A stretch of 64,000 bases of DNA from Diprion similis (taxonomy: Eukaryota; Arthropoda; Insecta; Hymenoptera; Diprionidae): assembly GCF_021155765.1 (NCBI RefSeq), contig NC_060110.1, positions 17,692,001-17,756,000 of the forward strand, written 5' to 3'. Positions within the stretch are counted from its first letter, which is position 1, and each line of letters starts with the position of its first letter. Both the position numbers and the translations under genes were made by a program. Shown here piece by piece: positions 51,033 to 60,243 of the stretch. The notes below the pieces were generated by a model. It was not told the DNA's origin, made no database searches, and was given only the letters and a program-made list of their open reading frames with translations.

Positions 51033-52280
51033 ATGAGTTGTGTAACGAGCCATTTACAACGCGTAGTTACCTTGCGAGTATACATGATTGTTGCATTGGT
51101 TATTACACCAATGATTCTGCCATTTTTGTACGACAGAACACAATGTCAAAACGAGGTTCTGTATGGGTTCGAGTCAAGTTTGGAACGTAGAAATCACGTG
51201 GCACTGCTTACTATGGCGAAGAATGAAACAGACAAAAAACCGAAACTAGTGAATAAGAAAAAGACAGTTTTGTACTGGACGAAAATGTTTTCGAGTAAAA
51301 ATTTTCGCTTAAGTGTACACGACGAAAATCCTGACGTTTTTGCAAACTGTCCTGTCAGCTCTTGCATTGGAACAAGCGATCGGAATTATCAACCTGTCGA
51401 GGAATTCGACGCTCTACTGTTCCACGGTCCAGAATTAAACGCCAGAGATCTGCCAAAAACAAGATCACCAAATCAACGCTACATATTCGCGGATTTTGAG
51501 ACACAGGTCTTTCATCCGATACCGAAAAGATTAGAATTCAACAATTTTTTCAACTGGACAATGACTTACAGGAGAGATTCTGACATCATGCGGCCGCACG
51601 CTATGTTCAGGAAAATTAATAACAACGAACTGATCCCCCCCGAGATTCCTGCACAGTGGTTGAACGTCTCCGACGGCAACGTGTCCGAGTCTTCACGTCT
51701 CTTGTTCAAGAAGAAGTCGAAAATGGCCGCATGGTTCGTCTCTCATTGTTCGACGAACAGTAAGCGAGAGAACATCGTGAAGAAGTTGCAGAAATACGTG
51801 ACGGTTGACATTTATGGAACATGTGGTAAATTTGAATGTCCGAAATCCAAAGGAGACGAATGCTACGAGCAATTGGAAGAAGGATATTTCTTCTATCTGT
51901 CATTCGAGAACTCGTTGTGTCGTGATTATATCACGGAAAAAGTATACCGGATCCTAGACTACGACGTTATACCCGTCGTTTACGGTGGGACAGACTACGA
52001 AACTTTTCTTCCGCCGAATTCCTACATCAACTTACAGGACTTTCCCTCGATCGAGGCACTCGCCAATTTCCTTACGAAACTGAGTCAGGATGAGGAGAGG
52101 TATCTGAGCTACTTCAAGTGGAGAAATTTTTACAGAATGGTCACTGGGGATCCCCATGTTATCGCTTGCGAGTTTTGCAAAACCCTTCATGAGCCGAATA
52201 TGCCTCGACAGGTGATTGCCAACATATACGATTGGTGGGCTGGAGGATCGCAGTGTGTCCCACCACCTCAAATCAACTAA
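51033..52280 (+). CDS. Alpha-1,3-fucosyltransferase (GT10), copy A
   Basis: Intronless, 415 residues. It is a type II membrane protein with a short cytosolic tail (1-15), a membrane anchor at about 16-33, a variable stem, then a GT10 catalytic domain. Family blocks are KKTVLYWTKMF (76-86), ETQVFHP (136-142), NFFNWTMTYRRDSD (171-184) and the alpha-1,3-fucosyltransferase signature FENSLCRDYITEK (291-303), which lies in the GDP-fucose binding region. NWT (174) and NVS (211) are potential N-glycosylation sites. Enzymes of this family move fucose from GDP-fucose to N-acetylglucosamine of glycans in the Golgi. The insect FucTC-like group is the best guess; the acceptor (core or antennal GlcNAc) cannot be read from the sequence. 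A polyadenylation signal AATAAA lies at 53237-53242. Confidence 0.92.
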   Translation: MSCVTSHLQRVVTLRVYMIVALVITPMILPFLYDRTQCQNEVLYGFESSLERRNHVALLTMAKNETDKKPKLVNKKKTVLYWTKMFSSKNFRLSVHDENPDVFANCPVSSCIGTSDRNYQPVEEFDALLFHGPELNARDLPKTRSPNQRYIFADFETQVFHPIPKRLEFNNFFNWTMTYRRDSDIMRPHAMFRKINNNELIPPEIPAQWLNVSDGNVSESSRLLFKKKSKMAAWFVSHCSTNSKRENIVKKLQKYVTVDIYGTCGKFECPKSKGDECYEQLEEGYFFYLSFENSLCRDYITEKVYRILDYDVIPVVYGGTDYETFLPPNSYINLQDFPSIEALANFLTKLSQDEERYLSYFKWRNFYRMVTGDPHVIACEFCKTLHEPNMPRQVIANIYDWWAGGSQCVPPPQIN

Positions 52281-53921
52281 TGAAGTCATTGGTGCTAATC
52301 AAGATGATTTTATTGGCATTTGACAAGGAAGAATAAGTATAGGTATATATGCTCGCGACCGAACGAATAAGGAGGAATAAGAACACTCTTATTGCTTCTT
52401 TGTTTTCAGTCATTTATGAGGATATTCCACATATAATGTATACATGTATATAAATGGTGCACCTAATACTTTGCTCATAAGTTCGAAGGCTTATAGATTT
52501 TCAGGTTACGAGTAATCCCCTCTTATTTTTTCTTAGAATTCCTTCCGTCAATTGAATATTTTTTTTTCTTTATTCGAAGATTCTTCTTGAGACATATTAT
52601 ACTCTTAGAAATTGTACAGCAATAGCAGCAAATTTAATGTGTCTTTAAGAAAATATATTTTAACTTCTACCAGTTATCAATTTTTCAAACAGTTATTTTC
52701 ACTAATACGATTCATTCTCATGAGAATTGTTTCTCAGAAAGGATTGTAGGTACATTGTTATAGCCCTAGGCCAGGGTGGTCAAGAGGTGAACCATTTTTA
52801 TTATAAGTAAATTATCATGTACAAACATTGAACAGTGATTCCTTGTAGTTTATAAGAAAATGACATGAACGTGTTTGGTTAAGAACCTCCAAGTTCCGTT
52901 GGATATTATTTGATACTTTTTGACACGTAGCTAAAAAATAATATTAGTTCGATAAGTACTGACAATAACGAGACAGATTCAGTTTTACGGGGTTAAACTG
53001 TGCGTGTGTATGTGTGTTTTTTTTTATATATCATATACAATTTATTAGGTTTTTCAAAATGGAAATGGTTGATCTGCTATTTTACGAGTATGATGTGATA
53101 ACAAAATAAGTAAATCTTCCAGAATTAAATTACTTCTACATAAAAATGAACTAATCTAATCCAGACTGTAAGACCTTTCCAACGAATCGCTAAGAATGTG
53201 ATTTTCAGTGATGTATAAAGTATAATTGAAAAGTGAAATAAAGTAAAAACTGTTTCAGGGCGAAGAATAAATTTATTTCTATCAGACAATTTATTTCGTA
53301 TAATAATAGCAGCAGCATTACGTAATCCGGTGTTTCATTCGGGGAGAAATGCTGAATGAACACCTGATTTACAATGAAATAAATGATAAAGTTCAAACTG
53401 TTACGACGTGGCGTTGATGTGATATTTTAATATGGTCGTTCGATATGCTCGTTTTAAAAATGTGCTCATGTGCATTAAATGTTGACGGATCGAGGGTAAT
53501 TTGAATCGCAAAATGTTTAACGTCATCGATAGCCTTGGGATACACCTGTCTGTAAATTATAATCCTTAATTGTACAGGTGAAAATTGGATATGTTTATAC
53601 ATGCTAGTTCTATGTAGATATTTGTACATATTAAGTCTGATCATGCATCGAATGATAATTTGCTTCCAACTTACGTTGGATTCTAAAGAAGGTATAATAT
53701 TGAATTTAAAATTACGATGGATTAATTACACGGGAAAAAGAGGCAGGTTTTTCGGATTTTGATACAGTCAAGAGCGTTTTAGGAAGTCCGAAATTCTCTA
53801 TTTATTAAGATATATTCCTTAATAAACAAAATCCGCGATGTACGTTTAACATCCACATATTTATTAAATAAGTGAGTCCTGTACTTAAATGTGAACAAAT
53901 TCAATATCGGCCACTGAGATG
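52281..53921. other. Spacer between fucosyltransferase copies A and B
   Basis: Contains the 3' flank of copy A, part of which (about 52868-53245) resembles the sequence after copy B (about 55818-56230), showing that the duplicated unit includes the 3' end. Nothing else is supported. Confidence 0.55.
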
Positions 53922-53983
53922 TGATAAACCACGTGTGGATAGATTAAGTCAGTCAAGCACCGTCGCTTGTCGACACTAGACCG
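53922..53983 (+). promoter_or_regulatory. Conserved promoter-like block of fucosyltransferase copy B
   Basis: Counterpart of 50539-50600, with GATAAACCACGTG, AGTCAGTCAAGCA and CGTCGCTTG conserved. The initiator-like TCAGT is at 53949-53953, about 500 bp upstream of the ATG. Confidence 0.5.
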
Positions 53984-54449
53984 GTCTCAAAGGCAGTTTT
54001 CTCATAAACTTGAAATGTTATGAATACGGGCCTTGGAAGTGCAGAGTCAGTGACATAGGTGAGGAAGTGTAAGAAAAATATTGATGAAGAAATGTACCAG
54101 TGACGCAGCATATTTTTATAAATATTTGAAACCACCTCCCCGTTGACTAATCACATCAAGTTATAATCAGGCATATGAAAGTTCGTCAATCTAATTTAAA
54201 GATTAAGGATTTTGCTGTAATGTACATAATGCGATTGGGCTCATGATAAGGTTTTCGTAAAACTGTATGGCAGGTTTTAAAGTGGTGAAAATGTAACCGT
54301 TGCATTGTTACAGGTTATCTGCTTGAGCGACTGATTGATGTTTATTTATATCCAGTTTGTACGCTTCCATCAGTCTACCGGTAAAGATAGATAAGACTGT
54401 ACACCGTAATAATAGTTAATATTTACATGACGCATCGCGTGTTTTAAAA

Positions 54450-55697
54450 ATGAGTTGTGTAATGAATCATTTGCAGCGTGTAGTTACCTTCCGATTGTTC
54501 ACGATTGTTGTATTGTTGGTTGTACCCATGATTCTGGTATTTTTGTACGGCAGAACACATTGTCAATACGAGGCTCTGTATGGGTTTGAAACAAGTTTGG
54601 AACGTAGAACTCACGTGGCACCGCTTACTGTAATTAAGAATGAACCAGCCAAACCACCGGATCTAATAAAGAAGAAGAAGAAGACAATTTTGTACTGGAC
54701 AAAAATGTTTTCAAGTAAAAATTTTTACTTTAGTGAACGGGGAGAAGATGGTGACATTTTTGCAAACTGTCCTGTCAGCTTTTGCATGGGAACAAACGAT
54801 CGAAATTATCAACCTGTCGAGGAATACGACGCTCTTCTGTTCCACGGTCCGGAATTGAACGCGAGAGACCTGCCGAAAAGAAGATCACCAAATCAACGCT
54901 ACATTTTCATGGATTCGGAGACTCAGGTTTTCCACCCAGTACCGAACAGACCAGAATTCAACAATTTTTTCAACTGGACAATGGCCTACAGGAGAGACGC
55001 AGATATCATGAGGCCGTACGGGGTCTTCAGGAAACTTGGTACCAACGAGGTCATACCTCCCTACATTCCAGCACAATGGTTGAACGTCTCCGACGGCAAG
55101 GTGTCCGAGTCTACGCGTCTCTTGTTTAAAAAGAAGTCGAAAATGGCCGCGTGGTTCGTCTCTCATTGTGGGACGAACAGTAAGCGAGAGAACATTGCTG
55201 AAAAGTTGCAGAAATACATGACGGTTGACATTTATGGAAAGTGTGGTAAACTTCAGTGTTCGAGAGCCAATGAGGACGAATGCTACGAGCAATTGGAAGA
55301 AGGATATTTCTTCTATTTGTCATTCGAGAACTCGTTGTGTCGTGATTATATCACGGAAAAGGTTTACCGGATCCTAGACTACGACGTGATACCCATCGTT
55401 TACGGTGCGGTTGACTACGAAACATATCTACCGCCGAATTCCTACATCAACGTCATGGACTTTCCCTCGATCGAGGCACTCGCCAACTTCCTCACGGAGC
55501 TCAGTAAGGACGAGGAGAGGTATCTAAGCTACTTCAAATGGAAAAGTTTTTACAAAGTTGACACCAGAAAGCACTATATCGTTTGTGAGTTTTGCGAGGC
55601 CCTCCATGATCCGCATTTGCCGAAACAAGTTGTTGCCAACATATACGATTGGTGGGCTAAAGGATCGCAGTGTGTCCCACCTTTAGAAATTAATTAA
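54450..55697 (+). CDS. Alpha-1,3-fucosyltransferase (GT10), copy B
   Basis: Intronless, 415 residues, the same length as copy A and collinear with it along most of the protein. The membrane anchor is at about 16-33. The catalytic region keeps TILYWTKMF, ETQVFHPVP, NFFNWTMAYRRDAD and FENSLCRDYITEK. Differences cluster in the stem (residues 55-75), where a lysine-rich stretch replaces part of copy A, and near the C-terminus (360-395), where KVDTRKHYIV replaces the copy A sequence. The frame is intact with no stop, so both copies look functional. The upstream DNA also matches copy A back to about 500 bp. AATAAA at 56221-56226 is the likely polyadenylation signal and corresponds to that of copy A. 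The acceptor specificity could differ from copy A, but this cannot be judged here. Confidence 0.92.
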   Translation: MSCVMNHLQRVVTFRLFTIVVLLVVPMILVFLYGRTHCQYEALYGFETSLERRTHVAPLTVIKNEPAKPPDLIKKKKKTILYWTKMFSSKNFYFSERGEDGDIFANCPVSFCMGTNDRNYQPVEEYDALLFHGPELNARDLPKRRSPNQRYIFMDSETQVFHPVPNRPEFNNFFNWTMAYRRDADIMRPYGVFRKLGTNEVIPPYIPAQWLNVSDGKVSESTRLLFKKKSKMAAWFVSHCGTNSKRENIAEKLQKYMTVDIYGKCGKLQCSRANEDECYEQLEEGYFFYLSFENSLCRDYITEKVYRILDYDVIPIVYGAVDYETYLPPNSYINVMDFPSIEALANFLTELSKDEERYLSYFKWKSFYKVDTRKHYIVCEFCEALHDPHLPKQVVANIYDWWAKGSQCVPPLEIN

Positions 55698-56476
55698 TCG
55701 AGTGAACACGCACTTTTAAATTATTTTTATAACCATTAGTTGGTGTAGCTCGACGTGAAAGAGAAATAACATTCTCTCGGAAAAAATTGCATTAAATTGT
55801 GATTTGGAACCAAGTACCGTAAACGTGTTCGGTTGCCAACCATCAAGTCTTGTCGGATACTATTTCCCAATTTTTTTAGCACGTAGCTGAAAAACAATAT
55901 TATATACGTACAGAATTTAGATAGGTATTTTAGGTACAGATAATTTAGCTAGGTATTAACACTAATAACTCCGATTCATTCCTACGGGATTATTTCGTAA
56001 GTTGTGAACGTTTTTTTTCATCAATTCAGATTTATCTACACGTATAAAAAAAGGTTGATCTGCTATTTGATGACTTTGGGTTGTGATGTTAGAACAATTG
56101 ATTCATCTCAAATAAAATGACTATTAAATAAATATGAATGTATCTACCCCAGGCGAAGAGTCCTTTCCGTCTAGTCGGCTTACATCAGTTTTCTGGATAT
56201 ATGTATAGGTGTGTTTGAAAAATAAAAATAGTCGAATGCTACTACTAAATAAAGAAGAATTTTATACAGAGTAAAAGATTTATTTTATACAATCACGGTA
56301 ACAATGTAATGTAGTCTTATGTTCAATTCTAGGATAAATCTTGAATCAATATATAATTTAGGTAAATGGTAACGTTCCCGCTGTCATGATGTGGAATTCT
56401 TGTGGTCTAATTTGTCAAGAGACCACCTACATTATAGCAAGGTGCACTGTTAATCACGTATACTTTAATGGCAAGC

Positions 56477-57682
56477 TTATGGGATTCCTTGGAATTGAGG
56501 CTCGCGTAAGCACTGATTGGTTGTCCACCAACCGTAAACGTCATCTATTATCATGGGCGATTGATCGACTTCGTGCAATTTTTTACAAAGTTTGCAAATG
56601 GTATAATGTTCGGGTCTAAGTTCGACACTATAGTAATTTTTCCACTTGAAAAAGCTCAAATATCGCTCCGTGTTTTGGCTAACGGCCCAAAGGTAATCTG
56701 CCAGTGACTCAGGACTAGAAAAGTCCTGTATGTCAATGTAAGAACCGGGAGGTAACACGCTGGCATAATCGGCTGCTCCATAGACAACAGGTACAACATT
56801 ATACTGAAGGAATTTGAAAGCTTTTTCTGTTATATAGTCTCTGCAGAGAGAATTTTCCAGGGCAAGATAGAAGTAATAGTCTCTTTCAACCATCTCAAAA
56901 CAGTTGGTTTCCTCTGGATCACACTTGAGGGTTCCACAGTCCCCGAAAATGTCTATTGGTATGTGCTGTTTCAAGGCTTGCACGTAAAGTTCCCTTTTAC
57001 TGGAGGTAAAGCAGTTGGACACAAACCAAGAAACCATTTTTGTTTTTCCCTGTACCTTCAATCGGGTTTCCTCAGGAATGGTCCCCTCGGAAACATTCCT
57101 CCATGTAACTGGAATTTGAGGAGGCACGTACTCCATTATGTCGATCACTTTAACAACACCGTAGGGTCTCATCAGTGTCGAGTCTCTTCGGTAAGTCATT
57201 GTCCAATTGAAGAAGTTTCTGTATATCTGGTTATCTGGGATTGGGTGAAACACTTGAGTCTCCAAATTGAGGAATACGTAACGCTGATGGGGGGACCTTT
57301 GCTGCGGCAAGTCGTTAGCCTTGATATCTAATGCGTGGAATATGATCATGTCGAAATCTTGCACGTTCAGAGCTGTTCTGTTGTTCGTAGCGACGCACTT
57401 CCAGACGGCACATGAGGCGAAGATATCTCCGTCCCCAAAATCCATGTTGTCGCTTTCCCACATCTTCGTCCAGTACAAAATCGTCTTGGTGTTTGTCTCG
57501 TGGATGGAGGAGGCCGGTCTGTCGACGAGTCGCTCTTCCTGATGACGTGAGAATCTCACCTCCTTATCGCATAACCGTGTGTCGTTAATGTGTCTACCTA
57601 ATATCCAGAATGTAATCGCTGGAACTGATATCAGAAGAATCAGGAAGTATAATTTAACGGACACTCTTCGATTCAATGACAT
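56477..57682 (-). CDS. Alpha-1,3-fucosyltransferase (GT10), copy C, inverted
   Basis: Intronless, 401 residues from the ATG at 57682; the frame is open a little further upstream but without another ATG. Membrane anchor at about 9-28 (VKLYFLILLISVPAITFWIL). Catalytic blocks: TKTILYWTKMW, ETQVFHPIPD, NFFNWTMTYRRDS and LENSLCRDYITEK (275-287), where Leu replaces the Phe of copies A and B. It is clearly more diverged than A and B are from each other, so it is the older branch. It is convergent with copy B; the reverse AATAAA at 56280-56285 lies only about 55 bp past the signal of copy B. The function is as for copy A: a Golgi fucosyltransferase of unknown acceptor. Confidence 0.92.
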   Translation of the reverse strand: MSLNRRVSVKLYFLILLISVPAITFWILGRHINDTRLCDKEVRFSRHQEERLVDRPASSIHETNTKTILYWTKMWESDNMDFGDGDIFASCAVWKCVATNNRTALNVQDFDMIIFHALDIKANDLPQQRSPHQRYVFLNLETQVFHPIPDNQIYRNFFNWTMTYRRDSTLMRPYGVVKVIDIMEYVPPQIPVTWRNVSEGTIPEETRLKVQGKTKMVSWFVSNCFTSSKRELYVQALKQHIPIDIFGDCGTLKCDPEETNCFEMVERDYYFYLALENSLCRDYITEKAFKFLQYNVVPVVYGAADYASVLPPGSYIDIQDFSSPESLADYLWAVSQNTERYLSFFKWKNYYSVELRPEHYTICKLCKKLHEVDQSPMIIDDVYGWWTTNQCLREPQFQGIP

Positions 57683-57694
57683 GATTTCGCGCAC

Positions 57695-58261
57695 TTGATA
57701 TTCTTCGAATATTTGAAAAAGCGTGATTAGTTAAGTTTAAAAAACTCCAGCCTAGCGACAGGTACTACGTACATTTCATCTATAACGCGTGATTTTCAGT
57801 GGCTATTGTAACATTGCTAGCAGTCCACCGTGTCAAGCAGTCCAGTATTAGGTGGAGAGAATGCCTTAAAAAGTTTTCTTGTAATACAACAGCACACGGC
57901 CGCAGTGTGTTCCACGTGTGGGTAGTTTACTGAAATTGGTTGATACAGGTGTATATGTGTACACTGTAACGCTTGCCGAGATAATTTCCAGCACGTTCGC
58001 ATATATGCCTATCATTTCAAATTGGGCACCTTCTAACTGATAAGATATCATGGAGGCCAGGCATGATAATATGAGTAAATGCTGTCAATGACGAATCCCA
58101 CGTCGTATAATAAATCAATATATGAAGCACAAGTGCGTTCCAGACCAATTCAGTCGATATCTGCTAAATAAAACATAAGTTCATATACGTTCCAAAAATT
58201 ATGTTGCACAACTTTTGGAAAGGTGAAAAGACTTTTCTATATAAAAATTATTTGACATATA
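57695..58261. other. Upstream region of fucosyltransferase copy C
   Basis: No gene is supported. It should contain the minus-strand promoter of copy C, but I do not find the GATAAA/TCAGTCA block that copies A and B share. Confidence 0.4.
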
Positions 58262-58584
58262 CAGGATGATTATCTATCAACAGAACGGTCTGTCGTATGC
58301 TATAGTTCAATGAATAATGCGCATGCGCTAAAATTTGAGAGCAATTGTTTGTCAGGCTGACCAATTGTCATAAATTCAGATGTCAAGTCGCCGCAATGTA
58401 TGTAACCTCAGAAATTTTTACAACTGTCGGTGTTGAACCCAATTGCGAGTGATGAGTTTGAAAATTTTTGAGGTTACGTTAGTGACGGTTGGTCCCCCTG
58501 CGAAACAACTGCTCTCGGATTGTAGCGCATGCGCATTAAATCATGGTAAACGACGGACCATTCTGTGGATAGATAATCACTCTG
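58262..58584. mobile_element. 323 bp MITE-like element with 34 bp terminal inverted repeats
   Basis: The left end (58262, CAGGATGATTATCTATCAAC and on to GTCTGTCG) and the inverted right end (CAGAGTGATTATCTATCCAC, from 58584 inward) match at 29 of 34 positions. A second paired block, ATGCGCATGCGCTA, is present inside each end. There is no coding capacity. The flanks do not give a clear target-site duplication. Confidence 0.72.
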
Positions 58585-60243
58585 CATACGTCTGACAATG
58601 AATCGATTTCACTCAGGTCTCCTCACGCTTATACACTTTTAAAACATGGTAAAATCAGATGTGTTCATTGACCAACTGTGATATACATATCATACATATG
58701 ACACAGAGAATTCTGTATGCAGCACAAGGAAGGATATGAGTTTATGTCCCACAAACCACAATGCTTACCTCACTTCATGCCCAGGGCCTTGCAAGGAGTT
58801 GTTTCAACGAATTATGAAGGACGAGACCAGCAGCGTTCACCAAGTTTGGTAAGTTCACTAAGCACCTAAACTCTGCAGAACCGCAGTTAATTGTAAGACA
58901 ATCACCCCTGCAAGTTTAACGGCCCCAACGCCACTGCGCCGTTGAGACCTAAAGGCGATCAACTTAAGTGCCTTTCTCGACTGGACGATCTCGACCCACT
59001 TAATTATTTACGTCAGTCGAGGACCAACTGGAGCAAAGAGAAAATGACTGCTACATGCACACAAAGAAAGATTGGACACAACATTCTTCACGCCATTCCT
59101 TATCTTGCTATGGAAGCTTTTTTTTTAAATCTTCCTATTTTTTTAACGAAACACTGTCGAAGAAATACGCTAAATTCGATACTTTTTGTTCAAACTGCCG
59201 CCATTTTGTCAACTTTGATTGAAAAAAAATAAATAAATTATGAATATCTGATTAATAATCTTTTTACAAATTTTGTTTTAAGTAATATTTACGGCCACAA
59301 TCGTATACACCGCAAGGACTCATTTTTTTTCAAAGTCATTTTCAACCTTTTAAAATAAATGTAAAGAAAACAAAAACAAACATTTTGAAATGTATTTTGT
59401 TCTTCATGAGTGCTTTGATTTGACATAAAAATATCGGATTGATCAGCACATTTTAACCATCGAAAAAAAAATCGCGAAAATCAGTTAATATTCGACCCGT
59501 TACACTAGCATGGTCCCTTAATCGACATTTCTTATTCAACGTATCGACTGGTCAGCATGCCATAATTTAATTATTATATTTGGGGCACATAACGTAGTTA
59601 TGTACAAATTATTAATCGATCATCAAAATTGTGGTGTTGTAACAAAAAACTATACTCTCACCTCAGACTTTGATCGGACAGACAGATCATGATAGAAATC
59701 CAAGTATTTAGTCGCAGTCCAAATAATGTGTATTCGTGAATTTAGTTTTCAATTTGAAAACCACCGTTTACTGGCGTTTATCGTGTTACATCCCGCCGCA
59801 TCTTCAGCTGATACAAATAAAAAATCAAAAGTCTTTACGTAAACAAAATTTTACAGTCTGTGCTAACGATTGACTTTTGAGGGATTTCAATATAGTCTAG
59901 CTATGGATTTCAGTTACCACAATACAGAAAGTAAAAAAATTCCGCTTCACTTTGCTCTCTATTTTACGTAAAGTTATAGATACACAATCGTTCGTAATTA
60001 TGTTTCATATCAATTTAGAACGTTCCTAGTCTCGTGATACAACTATAAAACTAATACAGTAACGGTATAATGTGCAAATAAATTTTATTACTCCTGCAAT
60101 TTACAATAAGCAGCACTTTATTCAGACACTTGTACAGTTATAATTTTTTTTTATAGATCACGAATGCTACTACACAATAAGATAAGAAAATAAATGTATA
60201 AGAAGCGTTCTTTAATTGCTCAGTTCAGTCTGTCTGGATCACT
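58585..60243. other. Intergenic, no gene supported
   Basis: AT-rich. The plus-strand frame at 58942-59232 has no recognisable family. The right end holds the 3' UTR of the minus-strand gene, with a reverse AATAAA at 60117-60122. Confidence 0.5.

Noticed and set aside
57683-57694. Longer start for fucosyltransferase copy C
   Set aside because: The extra four codons begin with GTG; the first ATG is at 57682 and leaves a normal membrane anchor.
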